Position numbers and translations under genes: made by a program. A stretch of DNA of 64,000 nt from Conus ventricosus (Eukaryota; Mollusca; Gastropoda; Neogastropoda; Conidae), in the NCBI GenBank assembly GCA_018398815.1, contig CM031622.1:22813004-22877003 (forward strand), given 5' to 3'. The notes beneath the pieces were generated by a model. That model was not told the origin of the DNA. It saw only the letters and a program-made list of their open reading frames with translations, and did no database searches. This document shows, piece after piece, positions 21,740 through 33,047 of the stretch (position 1 is the first letter of the stretch; each line of letters begins with the position of its first letter).

Positions 21740-22530
21740 TGTCTCTGTTTTTCATACAGCAATCTTTTCGTTCACAATCCAAGGTCTTGATTCACACATA
21801 TTCGTGTGATGACAAGAATTTGTGGCTGGTTGACCAGCTTTCATGCGAGGGAAATTAATGTGTGGTTGGCTGACCGGAATTTATACTCTCACTTTGTAAA
21901 ACAACCATTTCATCTGCTTCTGCTCTGATACTCCAACTCAAAATACTTTAAAACCATATATTCAACACAGTTCCAAGTTTGGCAAGCTCAACAGTCTACC
22001 TCAGTCAAGCATCGGCAAGCAGCAGTCAGCACGGTATGGAGTGACGTACACTCTCTCTTGAATAAAACATCTTTCAAATAAAAAACACACCATCACTGAG
22101 AAAATCACTGCAAAACAACAAACTGCATAAAGAAGTTCATGGATCATTTCAGAAAGAAAGTATGATCGTTGTAAGTCCATGGTCTTGTCACATGGGTGTA
22201 CAGTAAATTCAGTTTAGAACTGCCAAACCACAACAACAACAAACCACCAAATCACGACGAGCTCACAACAAGTCTGTAAGTACCTTCAACATCATCATCA
22301 TTATTCTTGTACCTAAAACGTGTAGGGCCGTCTTCCTATTTTCCAGAAACAATCAAACAATAACAACCGTTGAGATGACAGTGGGCATCACCAACATTAT
22401 TCATCAGTGACAGTGTACAGTATCATCTAGTTTTCATGTCCTTCGCTGGCAACCAGAAAACTTTCCAGAAACTATCTACCAATGACAAAACACCCTGCAC
22501 ATCACTGTCATCCTCATCAACGTCGACAGT
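21740..22530. other. Intronic sequence, nothing recognised
   Basis: Unique sequence with small CAA/CAT repeats near 22230-22310. No exon or mobile element was found. Confidence 0.5.
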
Positions 22531-22534
22531 ACAA

Positions 22535-23330
22535 TAGCGTATGATATGGCCATGTGTAGTGTACGATATGGCCATGTATAGTGTATGCTATGGCCATGTA
22601 TAGTGTATGATATGGCCATGTGTAGTGTATAATACGGCCATGTGTGTAGTGTATGATACAGCCATTTGTAGTGTATGATACAGCCATTTGTAGTGTATGA
22701 TACGGCCATGTGTAGTGTATGATATGGCCATGGTAGTGTATGATACAGCCATGTGTAGTGTATGATACGGCCATTTGTAGTGTATGATATGGCCATGTGT
22801 AGTGTATGATACGGCCATGTGTAGTGTATGATACAGCCATTTGTAGTGTATGATACGGCCATATGTAGTGTATGATACGGCCATAGTGTATGATACGGCC
22901 ATGGTAGTTTATGATACGGCCATGTGTAGTGTATGATACAGCCATGTGTAGTGTATGATACAGCCATGTGTAGTGATACAGCCATGGTAGTGTATGATAC
23001 GGCCATGTGTAGTGTATGATACGGCCATGGTAGTGTATGATAACAGCCATTTGTAGTGTATGATACAGCCATGTGTAGTGTATGATACGGCCATGGTAGT
23101 GTATGATACAGCCATGGTAGTGTATGATACGGCCATGGTAGTGTATGATACAGCCATTTGCAGTGTATGATGCAGCCATGGTAGTGTATGATACGGCCAT
23201 GGTAGTGTATGATAAAGACCATGGTAGTGTATAACGGCCATTTGTAGTGTATGATACGGCCATGTACAGTGTATGGTATGGCCATATATAGTGCATGATA
23301 CGGCCGTGTGTCGTGTATGGCATGACCATG
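22535..23330. repeat. 22-bp minisatellite, about 36 units
   Basis: The unit is GTAGTGTATGATACGGCCAT with two further bases (GT, TT or none). Units of 20 and 22 bases alternate, and the CGG/CAG position varies in blocks. Tyr/His-rich minus-strand frames are artefacts of the unit. Confidence 0.95.
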
Positions 23331-23337
23331 CTGTTGA

Positions 23338-23455
23338 TGACAGTCAACATAATAAACATATGTGGTATACCTATGGTATCAGTGTCATTCTAACACTGTC
23401 AACATAATAAACATATGTGGTATACCTATGGTATCAGTGTCATTCTAACACTGTT
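23338..23455. repeat. 58-bp tandem duplication
   Basis: GTCAACATAATAAACATATG through to TCATTCTAACACTG occurs twice back to back, followed by a partial third start (GTTAACATTATAAA). Confidence 0.85.
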
Positions 23456-23544
23456 AACATTATAAAAGTGTAATCTAATTGTACTAACATTACATCTGTC
23501 ACTCTATACTGATGTAGATGTTGTTTTTAGTATTGTTTCACGTG

Positions 23545-24062
23545 GGGGTCAGAACAGCTCATCTGATAGAGCACTGCACATGTGATCCTGGGGTTACTGG
23601 TTCAAATTTCCTCATGGCTGTTTCGCTGCTGGGGGATTTTTCCCTCCGAGTCAACACTGTCTCTGACTCCATATCCTGAAAGTCCTTCGAATGAGACTGT
23701 AAACTGAGATCCCATGTCTTCGTGTGCGTACATACACATTAGAACATCTTGCACACACTTAAAATCCCATCACCGACTTTCTGAAGAGAAGGCCAGTTTG
23801 GTCGTTGGTATTGATGACACATATACACAGCATGCATCCTTCGTGCAGGATATAAAAAACCCAAAGAATGACTGAAAAATTGAACGACTGAGATTTGACT
23901 GCATGAAACAGGAAACCACTGAAAATCTTCCGAACCGGCAAGTCGTCAGTCAACTCTACTCGGGTTATGTAAACATAAGCATGAACTGTGAAGCATTTAG
24001 AGCCTGGACTCTAACCAAGGATAGGAGCTGTATAAATACTCTTATAACGATAATAAGGATAT
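23545..24062 (+). mobile_element. tRNA-derived SINE, near full length
   Basis: The head has box A (CAGCTCATCTGATAGAGC) and box B (TGGTTCAAATTTC). The body shares TTTTTCCCTCCGAGTCAAC, GAGACTGTAAAC and AAAATCCCATCACCGACTTT with the minus-strand copy at 2826-3345. The tail near 24030 reads AGCTGTATAAATACTC and ends in an AT-rich run. It sits about 100 bases beyond the donor of exon 24159-24272, in the following intron. Confidence 0.8.
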
Positions 24063-24158
24063 GATGGGATTTACCTGTACTATTAGTCATTCTCTACTAA
24101 TGCCGGAATTTGTCTGTGATGCCGTTTTAAGTTTATCATCTGATTCTCTGAGACCTAC

Positions 24159-24272
24159 CTTCATCATTCTCCACAGATCTGGAATGTTTGCCCTTGCCTT
24201 TGCCTTTCCCTTTCTTCTCTTTCTTTTTGCTCTCTTTCTTCTCCTCTGTCTTCTTCGATTTGCTGTCTGTAC
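24159..24272 (-). CDS. WASHC2: WASHC2 exon, Lys-rich linker
   Basis: The acceptor TTTACAG|GTACAG and donor GATGAAG|GTAGGT bound 114 bases: two phase bases, 37 codons and one base. The protein is strongly basic (TDSKSKKTEEKKESKKKEKK, then GKGKGKGK) and turns acidic at the end (SVENDE). Vertebrate FAM21 has a comparable Lys/Glu-rich stretch between the ELAARI segment and the first LF motifs. The incoming codon, shared with 25487-25631, is Arg; the outgoing codon, shared with 21033-21147, is Gly. The frame is intact. Confidence 0.87.
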
Positions 24273-24498
24273 CTGTAAAGGAGGCAGGTAAAATGCGAGT
24301 TATCTGTTAAACTGACTAACAAATATATATCTTGTGTGCCTGTGTGTGTGTGTGTGTGTGTGTGTAAATGTATGTGTGTTTGTGTATGTGTGAATGCAAG
24401 CATATGAATGTGTGTGTATGTATGCACAGGTATGTGCAAATGCATGCATGTTATGCTATTCAAATGCATGAGTGTGTACATTTGCATGTGTGCATATA

Positions 24499-25105
24499 TG
24501 TGACCCGCCACCACGAAACCAGTCTTAACTCGCGCGGCCTACTTCATGGCAACAGCTGAAAATAGCTGGTGAGGATCTGTCTACCTGGGCATTTGACTTT
24601 TTTTTTTGCAGAAATGTGTTCCTTACACCCTAAACTTTCACCTGGCACTATCCATTTGCTCCAATACATTAATTAAAATTGAGATTTAAAAGCCTAACCT
24701 CGAATCAAAATGAACTTCTTTTAACGCAAAATGACCCATTTTCACTCGCCTAAAACTTAACGCAACCCTTGCAGAACCGCATCGTGTTATATACCGTTCA
24801 AAAGCGTGTGTGATGCTCTCCCGGTTTCTCTGTGTGTCATCTAAAAATAAGTATGGTAAAAAGTAAGATGCCATTGCTAAGGAAAATATGCTGGAGATGA
24901 TAGCAAAAACTTTAGAAGCCGTTTTCTCAAAATGGCCGTTGGCACAGTAACCCACTTCAAATGACCATAACTTTCTTTTTTTTTTTGCCCTATAGCGTTC
25001 ATTTTTATATCAAATTAATCAGAAAAATCTGTAGATTTTAAATAAATGTATATCTCAGAACTTTCAAAAATCGAGCTACGACTGGTTTTGTGGTGGAAGG
25101 TCACA
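24499..25105. mobile_element. Non-autonomous TIR element with TATA duplication
   Basis: The left end TGTGACCCGCCACCACGAAA (then CCAGTC) mirrors the right end, whose reverse complement reads TGTGACCTTCCACCACAAAA (then CCAGTC). Inverted similarity covers about 28 bases with three mismatches. TATA flanks both ends (24495-24498 and 25106-25109). The 607-base interior has no transposase. It lies in the intron between exons 25487-25631 and 24159-24272. Confidence 0.8.
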
Positions 25106-25203
25106 TATAATACAGATGCACCAGTGGAAGTTTAACATAACTGATGCCAACACATGAATACAAAAGAAAAAGCTTTTGTAGTCTGGTAAAACTAGACTAT
25201 TAC

Positions 25204-25204
<1 letters not shown>

Positions 25205-25250
<46 letters not shown>

Positions 25251-25395
25251 CTGGTACAACATGCACAATACACACATACAGGCAGGCAGACACAGGCAGA
25301 CAGACAGAAACATAAATGCACATGCACATGGATGCTTACACAAATGTGCATTCATACACACACACACACATACACACACACACACACACACACAA
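25205..25395. repeat. Two (CA)n microsatellites
   Basis: Pure CA at about 25205-25249 and imperfect CA at about 25356-25395, separated by a CAGACAGG/CAGGCAGA stretch. Confidence 0.93.
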
Positions 25396-25486
25396 GCACG
25401 CAGAGTCAAACCACATGAAAGTTAAAAAATCTCCATGCAAAACACGTCTCAAATCCAATCAAGCTGTAGCTTTCACACCAACTCAC

Positions 25487-25631
25487 GGCTGGCCTTGACC
25501 TCCGACTCCCCCCACTCCTCCCCATCAGCCTCCTCCTCACTGTCAGCAGCACGAGGTGGAGGCTTTGGAATGGAGGCTCCGATCCTGGCTGCCAGCTCGG
25601 ACGCGAAGTCCCCTCCACTCTTGGGTCGACC
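25487..25631 (-). CDS. WASHC2: WASHC2 exon with ELAARI motif
   Basis: The acceptor GTGCAG|GGTCGA and donor CAGCC|GTGAGT bound 145 bases: 48 codons plus one base, starting in phase 0. The protein reads GRPKSGGDFASELAARIGAS, then a Pro-rich piece and an acidic run (ADSEEEADGEEWGESE). The segment F-A-x-ELAARI matches the conserved SFADELAARI of vertebrate FAM21, which lies between the N-terminal acidic region and the LF repeats; this is a strong identifier. The phase joins 30187-30354 upstream and 24159-24272 downstream. The frame is intact. Confidence 0.93.
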
Positions 25632-25732
25632 CTGCACACATCGGGGTGCACTGACCTCACTGGATGTATTTGAAAAATGAATGATAAAGCTCCGCCGATA
25701 AACGTTGACAAACAAATCACAAGACAAAACAC

Positions 25733-25763
25733 GACGCGTTTCGACCTCTTAGGTCTTCTTCAG
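25733..25763 (-). ncRNA. Hammerhead-ribozyme-like core, minus copy
   Basis: On the minus strand: CTGAAGA (fits CUGANGA), one extra A, hairpin GACCT-AAG-AGGTC, GAAA, CGCG, then TC. The last A of GAAA, CGCG and the U form the palindrome ACGCGU, which could act as a two-strand stem III, and GUC is the favoured cleavage triplet. The extra A before stem II departs from the consensus, and stem I is at best three pairs (UGC with GUG). Activity is uncertain. Confidence 0.35.
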
Positions 25764-25892
25764 GCAAGATACACAACACTCGGGACAACGAAAATGAACG
25801 AGCAATCACTTATCTTCCTCCAATTCGGCACAAGATGGGCGTCAAATTTATTCACTGTTCATTTTCGTTGTCCCGAGTGTTGTGTGTCTTGC

Positions 25893-25923
25893 CTGAAGAA
25901 GACCTAAGAGGTCGAAACGCGTC
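25893..25923 (+). ncRNA. Hammerhead-ribozyme-like core, plus copy
   Basis: The same 31 bases as the minus-strand copy at 25733-25763, in the opposite arm of the inverted repeat. Both copies keep CTGAAGA, the hairpin, GAAA and ACGCGT without a mismatch. Confidence 0.35.
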
Positions 25924-25967
25924 GTGTTTTGTCTTGTGATTCGTTTGTCAACGTTTTTCGGCGGAAC

Positions 25968-26879
25968 TTTAACAAGAATTTCTCAAATTTATTTAGAATT
26001 CAGCCTACAGTCGCCTCGCTTTGCAGCTAGATCTGACTGGATGCAGCTTAGCTGATGGCATCCATGTATGGGCATGTGTACCTGGCCATGGCATGGCCAT
26101 GTGCGTGCCGGTGCCTTGTGTTTGTGTGCCTGGAGGTGTGTCAGTGCATGTGTGTGCACAGGCAGGTGTCGTCGAACAACTACATATCTAAAGTTCATAA
26201 ATTTTTCTAACCATACTAGAAACGCATCTGGGGATGTATACTACATGATCTGGTTGTACATCGAAGCTGCAGAGCGACGACAATGATCAATGTCAAATGC
26301 AAGGCTGCTGACCTTCTGGAGTCAAAATTCAGGAACCAGGGGAAAAAAAAAGGGGGTGGATGAGGGGGGGGGGGGGGGGGGGGGGTGTTAAAGCGGGGTC
26401 AGTTCTGCTTTTTGATTGAAAGCATTTCTAAACCCTTTATGTTTCAGCTGGCAATACATGGTTTAAAATGAAAGTACTTATTCCATACATATAAGTAACA
26501 ACCAAGATCCACATAACACCATTTGGGTTTTATTCTGCACTATTTTATCATCCCTATTTTTAAAAAAAAGATCCCCAAGCCTCAAATTTTTAAGCAAAAC
26601 TTTGAAATTTTGGATACTTTAACAACATTTGAGATTTCAGGAGTAATTTTCTAGATTAGGGAAATTCCAGAAAAGAAAATTGGAGGGTTGGCAGCTCCTG
26701 AGGACACAGGTGACACTGTAATCCACAGGTACTCTGTGTTGGGGATGTAGGTGACCTCGTGATTTAGTGGTAATCAGTGTTGAAGTCACAGGTGACCCTG
26801 TAATCCACTGTTCATCACTACTGAAGATATAGGTGACTGTTACCCATTGCTAATCAATGTCAAAGACATTGATGACTGT
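25968..26879. other. Intron with poly-G and diverged repeat units
   Basis: A G run lies at about 26364-26385. From about 26700 on, diverged precursors of the 40-bp unit appear (GATGTAGGTGACC, CTGTAATCCA). No exon was found. Confidence 0.5.
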
Positions 26880-28910
26880 GATCTGGTGCTAATCATGTTG
26901 AGGATGTACCTGACTCTGTGATCTAGTGTTAATCATGTTGAGGATGTACCTGACTCTGTGATCTAGTGCTAATCATGTTGAGGATGCACCTGACTCTGTG
27001 ATCTAGTGCTAATCATGTTGAGGATGCACCTGACTCTGTGATCTAGTGCTAATCATGTTGAGGATGTATCTGACTTTGTGATCTGGTGCTAATCATGTTG
27101 AGGATGTATCCGACTCTGTGATCTGGTGCTAATCATGTTGAGGATGTACCTGACTCTGTGATCTGGTGCTAATCATGTTGAGGATGTACCTGACTCTGTG
27201 ATCTGGTGCTAATCATGTTGAGGATGTACCTGACTCTGTAATCTGCTGCTAATCATGTTGAGGATGCACCTGACTCTGTAATCTGCTGCTAATCATGTTG
27301 AGGATGTACCTGACTCTGTAATCTGCTGCTAATCATGTTGAGGATGTACCTGACTCTGTAATCTGCTGCTAATCATGTTGAGGATGTACTGACTCTGTAA
27401 TCTGCTGCTAATCATGTTGAGGATGTACCTGACTCTGTAATCTGCTGCTAATCATGTTGAGGATGTACCTGACTCTGTAATCTGCTGCTAATCATGTTGA
27501 GGATGTACCTGACTCTGTAATCTGCTGCTAATCATGTTGAGGATGTACCGGACTCTGTAATCTGCTGCTAATCATGTTGAGGATGTACCGGACTCTGTAA
27601 TCTGCTGCTAATCATGTTGAGGATGTATCTGACTCTATAATCTGCTGCTAATCATGTTGAGGATGTACCTGACTCTGTAATCTGCTGCTAATCATGTTGA
27701 GGATGTATCTGACTCTGTAATCTGCTGCTAATCATGTTGAGGATGTACTTGACTCTGTAATCTGCTGCTAATCATGTTGAGGATGTACCTGACTCTGTAA
27801 TCTGCTGCTAATCATGTTGAGGATGTACCTGACTCTGTAATCTGCTGCTAATCATGTTGAGGATGTACCTGACTCTGTAATCTGCTGCTAATCATGTTGA
27901 GGATGTACCTGACTCTGTAATCTGCTGCTAATCATGTTGAGGATGTACCTGACTCTGTAATCTGCTGCTAATCATGTTGAGGATGTACCTGACTCCGTAA
28001 TCTGCTGCTAATCATGTTGAGGATGTACCTGACTCTGTAATCTGCTGCAAATCATGTTGAGGATGTACCTGACTCTGTAATCTGCTGCTAATCATGTTGA
28101 GGATGTACCTGACTCTGTAATCTGCTGCTAATCATGTTGAGGATGTACCTGACTCTGTAATCTGCTGCTAATCATGTTGAGGATGTACCTGACTCTGTAA
28201 TCTGCTGCTAATCATGTTGAGGATGTACCTGACTCTGTAATCTGCTGCTAATCATGTTGAGGATGTACCTGACTCTGTAATCTGCTGCTAATCATGTTGA
28301 GGATGTACCTGACTCTGTAATCTGCTGCTAATCATGTTGAGGATGTATCTGACTCTGTAATTTGCTGCTAATCATGTTGAGGATGTACCTGACTCTGTAA
28401 TCTGCTGCTAATCATGTTGAGGATGTACCTGACTCTGTAATCTGCTGCTAATCATGTTGAGGATGTACCTGACTCTGTGATCTGCTGCTAATCATGTTGA
28501 GGATGTACCTGACTCTGTGATCTGCTGCTAATCATGTTGAGGATGTAGTTGACTCTGTAATCTGGTGCTAATCATGTTGAGGATGTACCTGACTCTGTAA
28601 TCTGGTGCTAATCATGTTGAGGATGTACCTGACTCTGTGATCTGGTGCTAATCATGTTGAGGATGTACCTGACTCTGTAATCTGGTGCTAATCATGTTGA
28701 GGATGTACCTGACTCTGTGATCTGGTGCTAATCATGTTGAGGATGTACCTGACTCTGTAATCTGGTGCTAATCACGTTGAGAATGTACCTGGCTCTGTAG
28801 TCTAGTGGTAATCATGTTGAGGATGTACCTGACTCTGTAGTCTAGTGCTAATCATCTTGAGAATGTACCTGGCTCTGTGATCTAGTGCTAATCATCTTGA
28901 GGACGTAGGT
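26880..28910. repeat. 40-bp satellite array, about 50 units
   Basis: The central unit is TCTGCTGCTAATCATGTTGA followed by GGATGTACCTGACTCTGTAA, nearly invariant from about 27240 to 28480. At both edges units change in step: TCTAGTGCT, then TCTGGTGCT, then TCTGCTGCT from the left, and back to TCTGGTGCT and TCTAGTGCT at the right. A unit of 40 bases gives no long frame. Confidence 0.97.
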
Positions 28911-29039
28911 GACCCTGTCATTCCACTCTTAAAGTACAGGGGTGATGATTTACTGGTAAATTTGAGACACTGAACATGTGGCATCAGATTTCCCTCACCA
29001 TGGGCAGAGGCCTGGATGGAATGGAGGAGGCTGAAGGAA

Positions 29040-29114
<75 letters not shown>
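29040..29114. repeat. Poly-G tract, about 75 bases
   Basis: An almost pure G run with two A interruptions, on the plus strand. It could form G-quadruplexes; its true length is uncertain. Confidence 0.85.
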
Positions 29115-29115
<1 letters not shown>

Positions 29116-29423
29116 GGGACAGAGGGAGGCAATAAAATTCGGGCAGGATCTTACATCAGGGGAGGTCCTTTGAACAGCGACTTTCTATCGTTTCTGTGGA
29201 CCAACTCAGATTCCTTGCTCTTCTCCTGCGTAGCAAAGAGACGAAGACAGGGACAGGAGGCATTCTTCAATCCAAACAATACGCCCTTCCCACTGGAGCT
29301 GTCCTATGATACGCTCTGCTTCCACACAGATGGAGTTATGTCCCTTCAGGACCTGTGACACAGCCCTGCCAGTGGATTCAAAGACTGAGCACACAGCCCG
29401 CTCGGGCTACATCTTCTGTAACC

Positions 29424-30168
29424 AACGTGTTTGCCTGTGTGTGTTCATACTCTTTGTAAGTTCACACAGGAAACTTACTGCTCCGGTCTCGTAAGAACGT
29501 GCACTGAATTGCACACTTCATTTTTCGTGCTTACTGAGTTCTTCCCTGCTGGACGTGTTTGGCTGTGCGTTTATACTCTTTGTGTGTTCACACAGGAAAC
29601 TTACTCTTCCAGTCTCATACGAACACGCACTAATTTGCAGACTTCATTTTTCACACTGCGTAGTTCCCTACTGGACGTGTTTGGCTGTGCGTTTATACTC
29701 TTTGTGTGTTCACACAGGAAACTTACTGCTCCAGTCTCATACAAACATGCACTAATTTGCACACTTCATTTTTCATACTGCGTAGTTCCCTACTGGACAT
29801 GTTTGCCTATGCGTTTATTCTCTTTGTGTGTTCGTACAGGAAACTTACTCTTCCAGTCTCATACGAACACGCACTAATTTGCAGACTTCATTTTTCATAC
29901 TGAGTAGTTCCCTACTGGACGTGTTTGCCTATGCGTTTATACTCTTTGTGTGTTCATACAGGAAACCTACCGTTCCAGTCTCATAAGAACATGCACTAAT
30001 TTGCACACTTTATTTTTCATACTGCGTAGTTCCCTACTGGACGTGTTTGCCTATGCGTTTACACTCTTTGTGTGTTCATACAGGAAACTTACCGTTCCAG
30101 TCTCATAAGAACATGCACTAATTTGCACACTTCATTTTTCATACCGAGTTCTTCCCTGCTGACCGACA
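29424..30168. repeat. 122-bp minisatellite, about 6 units
   Basis: Units contain GGCTGTGCGTTTATACTCTT, then CACACAGGAAACTTACT, CTCATACGAACACGCACTAA and TAGTTCCCTACTGGACGTGT. The last unit ends about 20 bases before the donor of exon 30187-30354, so the array fills the start of that exon's downstream intron. Confidence 0.92.
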
Positions 30169-30186
30169 TGAAACGGGCGTCCTCAC

Positions 30187-30354
30187 CGCTTCTTTCTCAC
30201 TGCCTTCTTCATCGCCCTTCTCTTCCTCCGAGTCGCCCGCTGTTGCTCCCTCGTCTTCGCTGTCATCATCTTCGTCGGAGTCCTCCTCAGAATCCTTGTG
30301 CTTTTTCGTCGCTGCTCCAAACATGTCCCCTTCACTGTCGCTTTCTTCTTCGCT
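30187..30354 (-). CDS. WASHC2: WASHC2 exon, acidic with MFG motif
   Basis: The acceptor TTTCAG|AGCGAA and donor GAAGCG|GTGAGG bound 168 bases, exactly 56 codons, phase 0 on both sides. The protein reads SEEESDSEGDMFGAATKKHK and then almost entirely Glu/Asp/Ser/Gly (SEEDSDEDDDSEDEG onward). It corresponds to the long acidic stretch of FAM21 between the head and the ELAARI segment; GDMFGA sits where vertebrate proteins have a CDLFA-type motif. It joins exon 25487-25631 in phase. An exon between this and 60287-60365 (out-phase 2) is probably missing. Confidence 0.88.
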
Positions 30355-30774
30355 CTGAAAACACAGGCGACAAATTACTGCTGAATACGTACACCACTCT
30401 CCCCTTCACTCTTAAAAGATATCAAATCTTTATTTATACCACAAAACAGCAGTGAAAAAAAAAAAACCCAAAGGAAAACGGAGAGCAAAATGAGCCATGT
30501 TCAATACAGTCATCATGCCACGAAAAGGCAGAAATTATGTTTATCTGATATTATTATCAGCTATTACCTATTTTTCCTTATTGCAAAAAAAAAAAAGAAA
30601 AAAGAATGGAACTCAAACTGAACAAGAGATACAGACAATAAAATAAAATGACAAAAAAATAAACCAAACCCAACTGGTCAGAATGAAACAGACACAACCT
30701 TCAACATATGGGTTGAGACCTCCAGTTAAATTTAAAAAAAAAAAAGATTCCCACAAAATTCTGTATTCTGGCTT
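30355..30774. other. Intronic sequence, A-rich, nothing recognised
   Basis: Unique sequence with several A runs; no feature that I can support. Confidence 0.5.
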
Positions 30775-30850
30775 AAGCTACTGATCAAGATTGAACCCCA
30801 AACCTTCCATTTGTTGATCCATACTTTTAACCACTGTGCCATTGGGACTG
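30775..30850 (-). mobile_element. tRNA-like SINE head (degenerate)
   Basis: On the minus strand, TGGCACAGTGGTTAAAAGTA resembles a box A and GGTTTGGGGTTCAATCTTGA contains a box-B-like GGTTCAATC. The arms do not fold into a good cloverleaf. Confidence 0.4.
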
Positions 30851-30879
30851 GTTAGAGTTGGTCTTCTTGTTACGTTCAC

Positions 30880-32050
30880 AATAACAATAAAACAAAAGTA
30901 AGACCGAGAGGAACACAGCAATCCAAGTGAAATGGTTCATATTAAAAACTGAAAAGTATAACAGACAAACAAGACACAATTTGCATACAAAAGGCACAAG
31001 AATCATCATCAGACATTGTTCACATAAGGAACTGATGAGCATGTTAACCGAACAAGACACTGTTTACATAAAAACAGAACGAACATGATAATGAAATAGG
31101 ACATGGCTCACGTAAGAAAGGGAAGAGTATAATGATCAAACAAGACAACATTCGAAAGGGAAGAGTGCAAAAATCAAACAAGACAGTCATGTTCACATAA
31201 AAACAGATAAGTACAATAATACATGGTTCACATCACAAACGGAAGAGTATAAAAATCAAACAAGACAGTCATGTTCACATAAAAACAGATAAGTACAATA
31301 ATACATGGTTCACATCACAAACGGAAGAGTATAAAAATCAAACAAGACATTCCTCATTTAAAAAAGGAACGAGTGTAATGATCAAACAAGAACAAGTGAT
31401 GAAATCAACAGTACAATAATATAATATCATTAACAAAACGAACTTCTGGTGTTCTGTATGGTCTTCATTCTGATATAAACTGTGCTGTGTGCAATTATCA
31501 AATCCACGGTTCTGTTATTTTCTGCTGAACCTAGGGTGCTAGGAACAACAGATGAAATCTGCAGCACAGTACTACACAGTCAACTGAACACATCTTCTGG
31601 AGTTTTCTGCTGTCCCCATGACGCTGGGAACAACAGGAGAAATCTGCAGCACAGTATTATGCCCTCAACAGGACACATGTGGTGTTTCCTACCAAACTCA
31701 TGGTACTAGGAACAACCAATGACATCCTCACAACTGTCTACTCTGGTCCTCATGGTATGATGAACAAATGATGAAATCTGCAGCACATTACTTTGGCGTC
31801 AATGAACACATCTGGAGATTCCTACCAAACTCACGATGCTCGGAACAACCAATGAAATCCGTACAGGTGTCTTCTTTGGTCCTCATGGTATGACAAACAA
31901 ATGATGAAATCTGCAGCACATTACTTTGGCATCAATGAACACATCTGGAGATTCCTACCAAACTCACGATGCTCGGAACAACCAATGAAATCCATACAGG
32001 TGTCTTCTTTGGTCCTCATGGTATGACAAACAAATGATGAAATCTGCAGC
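30880..32050. repeat. Two imperfect minisatellites (about 82 bp and 133 bp)
   Basis: From about 30880 to 31440, units contain GTTCACATAAAAACAGATAA and GGAAGAGTATAAAAATCAAA; the last copies repeat nearly exactly every 82 bases. From about 31510 to 32050, units contain GGAACAACCAATGAAATCC and GGTCCTCATGGTATGACAAA and repeat about every 133 bases. Confidence 0.8.
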
Positions 32051-32439
32051 AGCAACAATAGCCTGTTCCAAGGGGGAAAGGGAAACAAATCTAAAGATGA
32101 CAATTGCCTCTCCATTGCAAACAGAGTTACCTTTTCTCAATTTATAGGTCAAGGAAATAGACGGAGATGATGCCTCTCTCTCCATATTATATAGAGACAC
32201 CGTCTCTCAGTTTATGGGTCAAAGAAATAGATTCAGAGCCAAATACTTGATTTCAAGTGCACGCCAGTATAACGACTGAGATATCGACTGTCTGCTTTAC
32301 ACATGCCCCAGGAACACTGTTTCAGATCCCTGTTTTGGCATTGTCTCTCTGACTGCATCATAAGCATGACCAATGGGGCAAAAATTGCTTTAAATGTGCC
32401 AACCAGTGGTATCCGTCACTTCCCATAAAAGGCTCTAAG

Positions 32440-32790
32440 ATAGATTACCTCCCTTGCATATTTTCTAAATATGGTCTATTCAAAGAGGCATCTTGTCCCT
32501 TCCCTGAAAGGAAACTCTCACACAGATTGCCTCCCTTGGAGATTTCTACATATGGTCTATTCAGAGGCAACTGTCACTTCCCCTTAAAGGAAACTGTCAC
32601 ACAGATTACCTCCCTTGCAGATTTCTACATATCTTCTGTTCAGAGGCAACTGTCACTTTCCCTGAAAGGAAACTCTCACACAGATTACCTCCCTTGCAGA
32701 TTTCTACATATCATCTATTCAGAGGCAACTGTCACTTCCCTGGAAGGAAACACACAGATTACCTCTCTTGCAGATTAATTTTCTAAGGTA
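32440..32790. repeat. 79-bp minisatellite, about 4 units
   Basis: Units contain CACACAGATTACCTCCCTTG, CAGATTTCTACATAT and CAGAGGCAACTGTCACTT. They shorten toward the right. Confidence 0.85.
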
Positions 32791-33047
32791 AGTAACTCCG
32801 TAAATTGGATGTACTGATGTTAAATAAAAATCAGAAAAAATACAAACCTTGGTCATAAATATGTTTTATTTGCTCCAAAATTAAGTTAACATTTTGAAGT
32901 AAAATTCCACATGCATCAAAGCTTATATCTTTGTTGATAAAATGGTGTAAAAAAATTATGCTAAGTTCAACACTACTGACCAAACTGCATAAAACGCCAT
33001 CGTAATCGGCATAGTTAATGTTAAGATTTTCGCCGAGATCGCCTCCA

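Larger units (their letters stand above)
25689..25967. mobile_element. Inverted-repeat element with two hammerhead-like motifs
   Basis: Two arms of about 111 bases (25689-25799 and 25857-25967) are near-perfect inverted copies around a 57-base spacer. They begin GCTCCGCCGATAAACGTTGA and end TCAACGTTTTTCGGCGGAAC. Each arm carries the 31-base motif described at 25733-25763 and 25893-25923. There is no coding capacity. The layout resembles inverted pseudo-LTR arrangements known for Penelope-like elements, but that link is an inference. Confidence 0.75.

Noticed and set aside
22476..23359. Tyr/His/Trp-rich minus-strand proteins
   Set aside because: They come from the 22-bp minisatellite; frames change at every 20-base unit.
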